From JAIBAJ01 sp965284645 (lineage in GTDB: Bacteria; Bacteroidota; Bacteroidia; JAIBAJ01): DNA of 64,000 nt. The notes below the pieces were generated by a model. That model worked only from the letters and a program-made list of their open reading frames with translations. It was not told where the DNA came from and did no database searches. The first letter of the stretch is position 1, and the number at the start of each line of letters is the position of its first letter. The DNA lies in the NCBI GenBank assembly GCA_965284645.1, contig OZ260106.1, positions 1,922,001 to 1,986,000 of the forward strand, read 5' to 3'. Shown piece after piece: positions 1-8,507 of the stretch. Both the position numbers and the translations under genes were made by a program.

Positions 1-1454
1 TGCTTTGGAATTTCTGAAGTGTAATGGGGTGGAAAAGTCTTGTGTTTGCATTCTGGAAGGATGGAACGAGCCAAGGATGCATACATGCCTGTTAAATCCC
101 AAAGATTCCCTTCAGCACCCCCCAAAATGATTGAAAGTCCATAATGTTTGGAGGTGTGGTTCAAGGTTGTCATTCCCATTTGTTTTAAACAAATATTGAA
201 TTTCTCTGTACCTATTTGTTGTAAAATTTTCACTGCAGGGATATTCAAAGACCGTCCTAAGGCTCGCTTGGCTGGAACAATTCCGTCAAAGGATAAACTG
301 AAATTTTTGGGAGAATACCCATGAATATGTACAGGAATATCCTGAACCAAAGTACTAGGATACAACATTCCTTCTTGCAAAGCAGAGGCAAAAAGAAATG
401 GTTTTAATATGCTGCCGGTGCTTCGAGGAGCTGCAATGATATCAACGTTTTCATGGTGCTGAGCCTTTTCTGGTGCTTGAACATTTCCAATATAGGCCAG
501 TACTTCCCCTGTTTTTGTATTTAGCACCAAAGCCGCCATGTTATGAATTTCATTCTGTTTCCAATAGGCATTGTGTTTGGTTACGAGCTGTCCGACCCGT
601 TGCTGCAACGAATAGCTTAAGGTAGTATGTATGATTTTTCCATGATGTCCATCTTTTTCCATTCGAATCATCAAATGGGGGATTTCCAAAGGTATTGGTT
701 TGGGTGGTCCTGGAATACCTTCCAATAAGGATAAGGAATAGGTGGATTGGTCAATGATTTTCGCTTCAAAAAGATAGTGAAGAAGTTGATTGCGCTTCCG
801 AAGGAGTTTATCTTGGTTTTTTCCGGGGAAAATTATAGCCGGACTATTGGGCAATACTGCCAAGGTTGCTGCTTCTGCCCAAGATAAAAGCTCGGAAGGA
901 CGACCAAAATAGCGCCACGAAGCAGCCTCGAGTCCTACTGTATTTCCTCCAAATGGTGCATGGGACGCATAAAGATTAAGAATTTCCTTTTTGGAATAAC
1001 CAGCCTCCAAGCGAATAGCCAGGAATAATTCAATGATTTTTTCCCAATATGTCCTGCCAGGATTTTTTCGGTGCATCCGAATTACCTGCATGGATAAAGT
1101 GGAGGCCCCACTTATTTTTCGTCCATATTTTAAGTTTAATCGCAAGGCACGAAACATGGCTACAGGATTAACCCCAATGTGTTTATGAAAATACCTGTCT
1201 TCAAATGCTACGATGCAGGTGGCAAATTTGGAAGGAACGGAATCGCATTCGGGAAATCTCCATTGTCCATCCTCAGCAATTCGGGCACCTAATAAGCGGT
1301 TTTCTCTGTCGTAAACGACGGTGGAATAAGGCGAATCAAAAAGTTTAGAAGGTAAGGAAAGCCAGAAACCCAACAGCATCAAACCCAAGATTAAAATTCC
1401 TTTTCCCCATTTTGACCGGAGAATGGGCAATAAAGCAAGGAATTTGTCTTTCAT
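1..1454 (-). CDS. pbpC: Penicillin-binding protein 1C, 3' part missing
   Basis: This is a bifunctional peptidoglycan glycosyltransferase/transpeptidase of the periplasmic cell-wall machinery. The ATG is at 1452-1454 and the frame stays open to base 1, so about 484 residues are present and the C-terminal part lies outside the window. A single N-terminal membrane segment is followed by a GT51 glycosyltransferase domain with EDRYFHKHIG (catalytic Glu of the EDxxFxxHxG motif) and GASTLSMQ. The transpeptidase domain starts after about residue 280 and carries the active-site serine in STGSILKPF, and later an NIPAVK segment. The match to the 1C subtype rests on the short N-terminus and overall order; class A PBP is certain, 1C is probable. 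It is divergent from tatA, with about 95 bp between the two starts. Confidence 0.88.
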   Translation of the reverse strand, partial: MKDKFLALLPILRSKWGKGILILGLMLLGFWLSLPSKLFDSPYSTVVYDRENRLLGARIAEDGQWRFPECDSVPSKFATCIVAFEDRYFHKHIGVNPVAMFRALRLNLKYGRKISGASTLSMQVIRMHRKNPGRTYWEKIIELFLAIRLEAGYSKKEILNLYASHAPFGGNTVGLEAASWRYFGRPSELLSWAEAATLAVLPNSPAIIFPGKNQDKLLRKRNQLLHYLFEAKIIDQSTYSLSLLEGIPGPPKPIPLEIPHLMIRMEKDGHHGKIIHTTLSYSLQQRVGQLVTKHNAYWKQNEIHNMAALVLNTKTGEVLAYIGNVQAPEKAQHHENVDIIAAPRSTGSILKPFLFASALQEGMLYPSTLVQDIPVHIHGYSPKNFSLSFDGIVPAKRALGRSLNIPAVKILQQIGTEKFNICLKQMGMTTLNHTSKHYGLSIILGGAEGNLWDLTGMYASLARSILPECKHKTFPPHYTSEIPK

Positions 1455-1522
1455 GGAGGGTTCGAAAATAAGGGAGAAATGAAAAGTTTATTAAAATTCA
1501 ACCGGATGCAAAAATAGAGAAG

Positions 1523-1530
1523 TAAATTTG
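1523..1530 (+). promoter_or_regulatory. Promoter -7 box (TAAATTTG) for tatA
   Basis: This is an exact match to the Bacteroidota -7 consensus TAnnTTTG. It lies 18 bp before the ATG at 1549. No clear -33 TTG is visible. The box overlaps a TTG at 1528 that could be mistaken for a start codon. Confidence 0.5.
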
Positions 1531-1548
1531 CCTCCAAATTTTGAAATA

Positions 1549-1911
1549 ATGACGCTTTTGTTTTTAGGTGATATTGGTGGTGGAGAGGTTATTCTGATAA
1601 TGTTTGTTGTGCTCATGTTTTTTGGATCCAAACAGATACCACAGTTGGCTCGAGGCTTGGGCAAGGGTATTCGCGAGTTCAAAGATGCAGCGAACGGTAT
1701 CCAACGTGAAATAGAGAAAACTATGCATGAGCCTCCAGTAGCTGAAAATAGGGTAGTGGAGCGTATTGAACCAAAACCATTGAACCAAAATTCGGAACCT
1801 GCCCCTTTACCTGAAACCGAAAAGGTTGAATCTTCAGTTGCCGAAGAGCCATCTACTCCCATAATTCCTGAAATTAAACCGGCACAAGGCAGCGTTGCCC
1901 GTGAAGTTTAA
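1549..1911 (+). CDS. tatA: Sec-independent (twin-arginine) translocase TatA/E-type subunit
   Basis: The 120-aa protein would form the pore-side component of the Tat export pathway for folded proteins in the inner membrane. It has a short N-terminal transmembrane helix (GGGEVILIMFVVLMFFG), the typical hinge FGSKQIPQLARGLGKGIREFK with its amphipathic helix, and a long acidic, Pro-rich cytoplasmic tail of about 75 residues. I chose the ATG at 1549, because the in-frame TTG at 1528 lies inside the promoter -7 box. The stop overlaps the stop of the convergent gene 1908..4622 by a few bases. TatA against TatB cannot be settled from sequence alone, but the FGSKQIPQ hinge favours TatA/E. Confidence 0.9.
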   Translation: MTLLFLGDIGGGEVILIMFVVLMFFGSKQIPQLARGLGKGIREFKDAANGIQREIEKTMHEPPVAENRVVERIEPKPLNQNSEPAPLPETEKVESSVAEEPSTPIIPEIKPAQGSVAREV

Positions 1912-4622
1912 TCTTCCGTATTGTAAATTTTTACCTGCTTTTCGCCATCGGTGCTCACCACCATTTGGGGTTTGCCTTCCTTTATTTTAACGGCGAATGG
2001 TGTGGAACCATCCATTGGGAAAGATTCATAAACAGTTGCCTTCCCATCCAAAAGGTATAGTTTGCCTCCACTTACTACACCAAGGGCTGTTTTAGAACCT
2101 AACTTGATTTGTTGAGGAGGAAAGGCAATGACATCATCCCATTTGTAATTGCCCAAACTTTTCTTTTGCCTCGAGTAAATGGTGATTTCATTTAAATCAA
2201 CATACACAAATTCAATGGACCCATCACCATCTAAGTCTTGAGCAATAAAATAATGGTTCGCAGTAAATGGTTTGATTTTTATTTTCTCTGTTTTTCCATC
2301 TCCACTAACATACACAATGCTGCCATCGCTTTGGGTAAAATAAAGTCCAGGGAATTTTGCATTTTTTCCAGTATGGCTGTATAGACTATTGTTGCTTGAT
2401 AATTCAAATTTCTCTTTTACTTCGGTTTTCCTTTTTCCTGTTCTTTCATACAAGCGTATTTTTCCTTCCAAATCCATACTGGCTAAAATATCCTTGTTGT
2501 TGGATTGGAAATGTTGAAATGGCTCCACAACTTCATCCTCTAGTTTGTTCAAAGTCCAGCCTTTGATAGCTTTTCCAGTTTTGTCTATGTTGTAGGCCTT
2601 TTCATTGGAACACGCATATACAATTCGGTACTCGCCTTTCTTTTCATAATCGAATACGGCCAAACCAGAAGTACAGGAGGCATCCAGCTTAATAGGGAAA
2701 TTGGCCAATGGAGAACCATCTAAACCTAGAGCATAAATATAATTTTTGGTTCCGAATAAAAGACCAGGTTTGTTGTCATCTAGGTTTTTTAGCACTTGGA
2801 TTTTGCCTTTGATTTTTTCTTTTGTGTCTATTTTCCATTTGGTACGGCCAAGGGTAGATAGACAATACAATTGATGTCCGTCGTCCTGCAAAATGATTTC
2901 CGTTTCATCGGTTGTTGGATTCTCAATGATCAACGGTTCGTTACTTGTAGGGTTTTCCAGCATGGCCTTCCAACCTTCATCGGATGTGGTAGCATCTGTT
3001 GTGGCATTGGTATCAGGTGTTTCGGAAGCCCCAAAGCTGAAAAAACCAGAGGTGTAGTAGCCATCGTTTTGATACGCAAATTGAATTGCCATGGCCTGAA
3101 ACGAATTCAAGGCATCTAAATAAGGCCCAAGGTTAGGTAAATAAGTTGGGGAGAAATACTGCCTTACTTTTCTTCCCATAATGCTTGGAACAGAATAAAT
3201 ATAAAGATTTGAATTCTTGGACAGGTTCTCATTGAATTTTAAGTAGGCATCCTGATTTCCCAAAGTTTTACCAGAAAGATAAGCATTGATAAAGTTCTTT
3301 AAAGTAGAACTATTGTTAGCAAAGGCTACAAAGGGTCCAATGTTTACATAATAATTGTTATCAATGGTACCAATCGGACTTCCGAAATACTTTTGGAAAA
3401 TGCCTTGGTTGTTCAGACTTTTCAGAGAATAGCCATTGTAGCTTTCATCCAATTCTTTCATTCCATTGGCATCCCTGCTACGAGCCAATTGGGTTAGGGA
3501 TTGACCAGCGGTGGTTGAATCGTTGGAAGCAATAAGCAACAAGGCATTTTCTTTTATGGCCGAATCACGGTTGTCAAGTATCCCTAAGGCCATTTCACCT
3601 CCCATCCAGTTTAGGAAATTTTGTACAGTTGAATCGGGTGCTGCTGATTTTTGACTTGTTTTATAAATTTCCTTTCCTAATTGAGCTAAGGAATTTCCTC
3701 CGTAAAAAAAGAAGCCCGAGACTGATTGCGGCAAGGATTTAGGTAGCTGGGCTTCAATAGGTTTTTGATTGAATCGACTGATGCCTAGATTGGCACTATT
3801 GGCCCAGGTAAATCCACTGAGCAAAATGGATTCTGGTTTAAGATTGATGTCAATTCCACTCCAAGATGCAAAATTACTTATACCTATGTAGGCTTCCTTC
3901 CCAAGATTAGCCAAAAGCTTGCCCGACCAAGGAGCGAAGGCCTTGTAATTGATAAACAAATTGGCATCGGTTTTTTTTCCGGCAACCTTGTAAGCCTTGG
4001 CAAACGCCACATCATCTAAAATGCTTTTATTGGAATTCAACTGCATTAAGGCATCCTCAATTGATTTTTGGGAGGAGCTTAATAGGAAAATTCCTTCAGA
4101 GGCTGAACAATATTGGTTTTCAGAAGTAAGCGAAGGCGAAATTTGATAAATGAATTCTTGCTGGAAAGGAATTTCTTTGATTTGTCCGGGCTTGGTGAAT
4201 AGGGAATAAAGTATCGAAGAAAGTTCGCCGCTCCAAGAAGGGTCCGACAGGTTTGCGCTAATCAATACTTCAGATGGGGTAGATTCGGTTCCGGAAATGG
4301 CAACAATCAGTGGCGAATTTTCAAAAGCCTCTCCAATCTGATGGTTTGCTTTCAACAAAGAATCTGCAGCGGTGCAAAATTCCATCACTTTCTCAAACGA
4401 AGGAATCGACTTAAACTGCTCAAAATACTTGGTGTCTTTGGTCAGTCTGGCCCAACTAACCTGTGGTTGATGAACTTCTAAAATCAAATTACTTCGAGGC
4501 GAAATAGCTGTAATGCAAGGCTTTGACTGTTCGTTCGACTTACGTAAATAAAGCCACAACCCTACTGAAAGGGCCGCTAAAACCAACAAAGCACTAAATA
4601 TGTAAATCCGCTTTAATCCCAC
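1908..4622 (-). CDS. Large membrane-anchored protein of unknown function, with C-terminal propeller-like region
   Basis: The product is 904 aa. It starts at GTG with a good Shine-Dalgarno (AGAGGTG, 5 bp before the start). Residues about 5-27 form one hydrophobic segment (IYIFSALLVLAALSVGLWLYL), so most of the protein would lie in the periplasm, anchored in the inner membrane. The N-terminal two-thirds resemble the DUF3352 type (substrate-protein-like repeats with many Ser/Asn). The C-terminal third has repeated short beta-strand units with DG and DLDGDG-like turns (for example QDLDGDGSIEFVYVD), suggesting an FG-GAP/PQQ-like beta-propeller. I do not recognise a specific function. It is transcribed divergently from the pnt operon and converges on tatA. 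Confidence 0.8.
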   Translation of the reverse strand: MGLKRIYIFSALLVLAALSVGLWLYLRKSNEQSKPCITAISPRSNLILEVHQPQVSWARLTKDTKYFEQFKSIPSFEKVMEFCTAADSLLKANHQIGEAFENSPLIVAISGTESTPSEVLISANLSDPSWSGELSSILYSLFTKPGQIKEIPFQQEFIYQISPSLTSENQYCSASEGIFLLSSSQKSIEDALMQLNSNKSILDDVAFAKAYKVAGKKTDANLFINYKAFAPWSGKLLANLGKEAYIGISNFASWSGIDINLKPESILLSGFTWANSANLGISRFNQKPIEAQLPKSLPQSVSGFFFYGGNSLAQLGKEIYKTSQKSAAPDSTVQNFLNWMGGEMALGILDNRDSAIKENALLLIASNDSTTAGQSLTQLARSRDANGMKELDESYNGYSLKSLNNQGIFQKYFGSPIGTIDNNYYVNIGPFVAFANNSSTLKNFINAYLSGKTLGNQDAYLKFNENLSKNSNLYIYSVPSIMGRKVRQYFSPTYLPNLGPYLDALNSFQAMAIQFAYQNDGYYTSGFFSFGASETPDTNATTDATTSDEGWKAMLENPTSNEPLIIENPTTDETEIILQDDGHQLYCLSTLGRTKWKIDTKEKIKGKIQVLKNLDDNKPGLLFGTKNYIYALGLDGSPLANFPIKLDASCTSGLAVFDYEKKGEYRIVYACSNEKAYNIDKTGKAIKGWTLNKLEDEVVEPFQHFQSNNKDILASMDLEGKIRLYERTGKRKTEVKEKFELSSNNSLYSHTGKNAKFPGLYFTQSDGSIVYVSGDGKTEKIKIKPFTANHYFIAQDLDGDGSIEFVYVDLNEITIYSRQKKSLGNYKWDDVIAFPPQQIKLGSKTALGVVSGGKLYLLDGKATVYESFPMDGSTPFAVKIKEGKPQMVVSTDGEKQVKIYNTED

Positions 4623-4777
4623 TTTTTCACCTCTTGATCGTATTCACAAAATTACTTCCATAGTAAGGCTGACAGGTATCAGCATAAATATAATTCAACC
4701 ATGCAATGTTGAAAGCTTAGAGTTTGTAATTTCGTCCCTCGTTTTAGAACGAAATTTTTTCGAAATAGTTTACTTAG

Positions 4778-4790
4778 TGTCATAATGACA
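4778..4790. promoter_or_regulatory. Candidate operator palindrome in the pnt promoter
   Basis: TGTCATAATGACA is a perfect 6+1+6 palindrome. It lies 14 bp upstream of the -7 box of the pnt operon, where a bound regulator would cover the -33 region. No regulator is known from the window. Confidence 0.4.
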
Positions 4791-4804
4791 ATAAGTATTT
4801 CGAT

Positions 4805-4812
4805 TACTTTTG
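4805..4812 (+). promoter_or_regulatory. Promoter -7 box (TACTTTTG) of the pnt operon
   Basis: This is an exact TAnnTTTG match, 34 bp before the pntAA ATG, which predicts a leader of about 28 nt. No good -33 TTG lies at the usual 19-21 bp distance; a palindrome occupies that position. Confidence 0.6.
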
Positions 4813-4846
4813 CGCCCTCGTTTACGACTAGAAAAACTTACCTCCA

Positions 4847-5953
4847 ATGAAATTAGGAGTACCTAAAGAACGGAAAATTAAAGAAAATCGTGTAGCCCTT
4901 ACACCTGAAGTGGTTAAACAATTGTTGGCCAAAGGCTATGAATGTATGCTTGAGAAAGGTGCCGGTGAAAGCGCCCACTTTTCTGATGCTGATTATGCCA
5001 CCGCTGGTGCTACACTGGTAGACTCGGCTGATGCTGTTTATGCTGGATCTGATGTGGTATTGAAAGTTAATCCACCTGACCCTGCCGACGTTGCAAAAAT
5101 GAAAAAAGGAGCCATCCTGATGTCGTTTATGTATGCACTCACTAACCCTGACCTTGTAAATGCTTGTGTTGCAGCTGGTGTAACGGCATTCTCAGTAGAT
5201 GCTATTCCTCGTATTTCAAGGGCCCAGAAAATGGATGCCCTCAGTTCCCAAGCCAACTTGGCCGGTTATAAATCAGTAATTTTAGGGGCCGATCACCTAG
5301 GAAAAATATTCCCTATGTTGATGACAGCTGCCGGGACCATCAAACCATCAAAGGTGGTGATTTTTGGTGCCGGAGTTGCCGGACTGCAAGCCATAGCCAC
5401 CGCCAAACGTTTGGGAGCTATTGTTGAAGTAAGCGATATTCGTCCTGAAACCAAAGAACAAGTGCAATCCCTTGGAGGTAAATTCATCGAAGTAAAAGCC
5501 GATGAAAGTGTGAAAATGGAAGGCGGCTACGTTAAAGGTGTTTCGGATGAATTCCTGCAACGCCAAAAGGAATTGGTTTCCAAACATGTGGCCGATGCCG
5601 ATTTGGTTATTACCACAGCCTTGATTCCAGGAAAAAAAGCGCCGGTTTTGGTGACGGAAGCCATGGTGAAAAACATGAAAAACGGTTCGGTAATCGTTGA
5701 CATGGCCGTCGAACAAGGAGGTAACTGCGAATTGAGCGAATACAATAAAACCGTGGTGAAAAATGGGGTAACCATTATCGGTGAACCAAACTTGCCAGCC
5801 ATGTTGCCCTTCAATGCCAGCGATTTGTACGCAAAAAATATCAGCACTTTCTTGTTGCACCTCAGCGATAAAGATGGTTTCAAATTCGAAATGGATGAAG
5901 AAATTACCAAAGGAAGTTGCATTGTTAAAGACGGAGTTAAACTAATAGCTTAA
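4847..5953 (+). CDS. pntAA: NAD(P) transhydrogenase subunit alpha, part 1
   Basis: The 368-aa protein is the NAD(H)-binding domain I of the proton-translocating transhydrogenase, which moves hydride from NADH to NADP+ using the proton gradient. The start MKLGVPKERKIKENRVALTP is typical of the alanine dehydrogenase/PntA N-terminal domain. A Rossmann fold with GAGVAGLQAIATAKRLGA lies near residues 175-195 and is followed by VEVSDIRPETKEQ. The length matches the split-alpha form, in which domain I stands alone. It is the first gene of a tight three-gene operon (5 bp to pntAB, 15 bp from pntAB to pntB), so all three would be made together from the promoter at 4805. Confidence 0.95.
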   Translation: MKLGVPKERKIKENRVALTPEVVKQLLAKGYECMLEKGAGESAHFSDADYATAGATLVDSADAVYAGSDVVLKVNPPDPADVAKMKKGAILMSFMYALTNPDLVNACVAAGVTAFSVDAIPRISRAQKMDALSSQANLAGYKSVILGADHLGKIFPMLMTAAGTIKPSKVVIFGAGVAGLQAIATAKRLGAIVEVSDIRPETKEQVQSLGGKFIEVKADESVKMEGGYVKGVSDEFLQRQKELVSKHVADADLVITTALIPGKKAPVLVTEAMVKNMKNGSVIVDMAVEQGGNCELSEYNKTVVKNGVTIIGEPNLPAMLPFNASDLYAKNISTFLLHLSDKDGFKFEMDEEITKGSCIVKDGVKLIA

Positions 5954-5958
5954 AAAAA

Positions 5959-6264
5959 ATGGATAGTATTTTGAATTTTCTTTCGGCCCACGAAATGACA
6001 ATATACTTTGTTGTATTGTCTGTTTTTGTTGGTATTGAAGTAATCGGACGAGTGCCTACTGTGCTTCATACCCCTTTAATGTCGGGTGCAAATGCCATAC
6101 ACGGTGTGGTAATCGTTGGAGCCATCTATGTAATGTTAAATGTGGAGCCCTCCGATTATGTAGCCCTAGCCCTCGGTTTTTTGGCGGTTTTATTGGGTAC
6201 CCTGAATGTGGTCGGTGGTTTCGTAGTAACGGACCGTATGTTGGAAATGTTTAAAAAGAAATAA
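5959..6264 (+). CDS. pntAB: NAD(P) transhydrogenase subunit alpha, part 2
   Basis: The 101-aa protein is the short membrane part of the split alpha subunit, contributing helices to proton-channel domain II. Three to four hydrophobic segments are visible (MTIYFVVLSVFVGIEVIG; HGVVIVGAIYVMLNV; YVALALGFLAVLLGTLNVVGGFVV). The motif RVPTVLHTPLMSGANAIHG is characteristic of the family. The ATG comes 5 bp after the pntAA stop. Confidence 0.95.
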   Translation: MDSILNFLSAHEMTIYFVVLSVFVGIEVIGRVPTVLHTPLMSGANAIHGVVIVGAIYVMLNVEPSDYVALALGFLAVLLGTLNVVGGFVVTDRMLEMFKKK

Positions 6265-6279
6265 TCCTAGAAAAGTATC

Positions 6280-7662
6280 ATGTCGCATAGTATCATCTCA
6301 ATAGCTTATCTCATTGGTTCAGTAACCTTTGTGATGGGTTTGAAAATGATGAGCAATCCTAAGACTGCTCGTAACGGTAATTTAGTGGCTGCTGCCGGAA
6401 TGATCCTGGCCATCCTCGTTACCATTCTTTTTCATGAAGGGGAAGTCCCTGGATTTGTTTACGGACTCATCTTTGCCGCCATTGGTATTGGTACTGCAGT
6501 GGGTTGGATGGCTGCCAAAAAAGTACAGATGACCAAAATGCCCGAGCTGGTTTCTTTGTTCAATGGTATGGGTGGTGCCTGCGCGGCCTTAATCGGTCTG
6601 ATGGAATACCACCATAACCTCGGAAATACAGGTGCGCTTTTATCAATCGTTGCCGGTTTGGTTATCGGTTCGGTTTCTTTTTCAGGAAGTATTGTCGCTT
6701 TCTTGAAATTGAACGGAACCATGAACCAACCTATTCGTTTGCCCCAATACAATATTATTAATACCATCGTGATGGCTGCTGTTGTTGCCTTCGGTGCTTG
6801 GGTGGTAATAGCCAGTCCGGATAGTCAGGTAATTCTCTTTGCCTTATTTGGTGCCGCCATTGTGTATGGTATCTTGTTTACGGTGCCCATCGGTGGCGCT
6901 GATATGCCGGTGGTTATTTCCTTGTTGAACTCTTTTACCGGTTTGGCTGCAGCTTTCGGAGGCTTTTTGTACGACAATAAAATTATGTTGACCGGCGGTA
7001 TTTTGGTTGGTTCGGCTGGTACTTTGCTCACCTTGGTAATGTGCGAAGCCATGAACCGCCCCTTGAGCAATGTGATATTTGGCGCATTTGGGGGTTCTAC
7101 CGCTGCAGGTGGCGGAAATACGGAGAAAGGAAGCATCAAAGACATTAGCGTTTCAGATACCGCTACTTTGATGAATTATTCCAAAAAGGTGGTTATCGTT
7201 CCTGGTTACGGTTTGGCAGTTGCCCAAGCCCAGCACGTGATCCACGAGTTGGAAACCATTTTAGAAGAACGAGGTGTGGAAGTAAAATATGCTATTCACC
7301 CAGTGGCCGGACGTATGCCTGGACACATGAACGTGTTGTTGGCCGAAAGTAATGTGAGCTACGACAAACTGGTAGAAATGGAGGATATCAACCCTGAATT
7401 CAGTTCAACCGATGTGGTATTGGTGGTTGGAGCCAACGACGTTGTGAATCCGGCTGCTAAAACCGATCCTTCCTCTCCAATTTATGGAATGCCTATTTTA
7501 GATGTGGAAAATTCTACCCATATAATCGTTAACAAACGCAGTATGAATGCAGGTTATGCCGGTATCGACAACGATTTGTTCTACAATCCAAAAACTTCCA
7601 TGCTTTTCGGCGACGCCAAAGGAGTTTTAACCAAGTTGGTGAGCGAATTGAAAACGATGTAA
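6280..7662 (+). CDS. pntB: NAD(P) transhydrogenase subunit beta
   Basis: The 460-aa protein has about eight or nine N-terminal membrane helices (residues about 1-270, rest of domain II) and a C-terminal NADP(H)-binding domain III. Domain III shows VVIVPGYGLAVAQAQH, then AIHPVAGRMPGHMNVLLAE, then VVLVVGANDVVNPAAKTDP, all typical. Length is normal for PntB. It ends the operon and is followed by a hairpin and T-run at 7685-7728. Confidence 0.96.
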   Translation: MSHSIISIAYLIGSVTFVMGLKMMSNPKTARNGNLVAAAGMILAILVTILFHEGEVPGFVYGLIFAAIGIGTAVGWMAAKKVQMTKMPELVSLFNGMGGACAALIGLMEYHHNLGNTGALLSIVAGLVIGSVSFSGSIVAFLKLNGTMNQPIRLPQYNIINTIVMAAVVAFGAWVVIASPDSQVILFALFGAAIVYGILFTVPIGGADMPVVISLLNSFTGLAAAFGGFLYDNKIMLTGGILVGSAGTLLTLVMCEAMNRPLSNVIFGAFGGSTAAGGGNTEKGSIKDISVSDTATLMNYSKKVVIVPGYGLAVAQAQHVIHELETILEERGVEVKYAIHPVAGRMPGHMNVLLAESNVSYDKLVEMEDINPEFSSTDVVLVVGANDVVNPAAKTDPSSPIYGMPILDVENSTHIIVNKRSMNAGYAGIDNDLFYNPKTSMLFGDAKGVLTKLVSELKTM

Positions 7663-7684
7663 GGAATATCTTTTATTCTAATTC

Positions 7685-7728
7685 AACCTCTTTCTTCGAA
7701 TTATTTTTCGGTGAAGGAGGTTTTTTTT
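7685..7728 (+). terminator. Terminator of the pnt operon
   Basis: AACCTC pairs with GAGGTT, with additional TTC/GAA pairing inside, and is followed by a run of T (7721-7728). It lies 22 bp after the pntB stop. Confidence 0.55.
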
Positions 7729-7875
7729 GGGGGGCCCCCTTCCGCACCTATTGACTTGGGTAGAAATTTTTAGGCTTTCTGCTAGGTGCGTTCGGGTCAG
7801 GCTTTCGGCGGTAGTCCTCGGTCTGCTCCGTGCCTCCGCATCCCTGTGGGCTACACTGCCTCTATCCTTGCCCCG
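7729..7875 (+). repeat. Dispersed intergenic repeat, copy A
   Basis: This is one of seven related copies in the window. The left end is a G/C-rich block (ggggcccccttccgc) and a core reads GTCAGGCTTTCGGCGG-TAGTCCTCGG. A variable hairpin segment (tctgctccgtgcctccgca) follows, then CTGTGGGCT and a TATCCTTGCCCCG end. It is closest to copy E (53784). An 82-codon open frame runs through it at 7727-7975, but the frame arises from the repeat and is not called as a gene. The copy faces copy B in the same gap. Confidence 0.85.
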
Positions 7876-8193
7876 TGGCCTCCGTGCCTGGTTTTTGGTA
7901 GTTTATTGGGCTTTGGTTTTTCATGCCCGGTTGCAAGCGATGGTTAAATGCAGATTTCCCAAGGGCGATGTTTAAAGCTAAACAAAAGAATGAATGCAAA
8001 CCCAAACCAATTGTTATTGAAGGATAATAAATTCAATTGAAGATTTGGATTTTGTAGCCTGCAAAAATGGAGTGGTTCTACTGGTTGAAATTTGATTCGG
8101 GGTCGCCTAATTCCACAAATCTAACACGTATTTTAATCGAAGCACCGTAGTTTAAGTTCCTTACCAACAGCTCATTTAAAGCACTACACTCTT

Positions 8194-8332
8194 CCGGGCA
8201 GGGATAGCAGCGTAAAGCCCACAACGGCCAGAGCGAATGCGATAGGCGTGAGGACTTGCAGCGAATAGCCCGACCATTCGCCTTGCTAAACCCTAAATTA
8301 GGTACAAAATTAAGTGCGAATGGGGCCCGCCA
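8194..8332 (-). repeat. Dispersed intergenic repeat, copy B
   Basis: This copy is in reverse orientation. Read on the minus strand it runs from GGCGGGCCCCATTCGC, through GGTCGGGCTATTCGCTGC-AAGTCCTCA, a variable segment, and GTGGGCTTTACGCTGCTATC to CCTGCCCGG. It shares the pntB-ccmF gap with copy A, with 318 bp between them and converging orientations. The sequence between A and B holds nothing else I can support. Confidence 0.85.
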
Positions 8333-8463
8333 AGTAATTATAGAAATGGAAATGAGAAGAGAGGAAATAGAAAATTAGTGAATTTGGGTGAGATGCCTTT
8401 TTCGCTAGGTTTGCCATAGCTGGGAATATTTTTCAAGCCTGGTTTTTTTCTGGTTGCAAGGCT

Positions 8464-8471
8464 TACCTTTG
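8464..8471 (+). promoter_or_regulatory. Promoter -7 box (TACCTTTG) for ccmF
   Basis: This is an exact TAnnTTTG match 37 bp before the ATG at 8508. It lies downstream of the in-frame TTG at 8454, so that TTG would not be on the transcript. The -33 element is not clear. Confidence 0.55.
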
Positions 8472-8507
8472 CGTCCGAATTTGCCAAAAGGCAATCGTTA
8501 TTTTTCT

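Noticed and set aside
5348..5860. 170-codon frame antisense to pntAA
   Set aside because: It is a shadow of pntAA: Phe/His-rich composition and no independent support.
7727..7975. 82-codon open frame on the plus strand after pntB
   Set aside because: It runs through dispersed repeat copy A; the same peptide fragments (RASASLWA) arise from other repeat copies, and there is no start signal.
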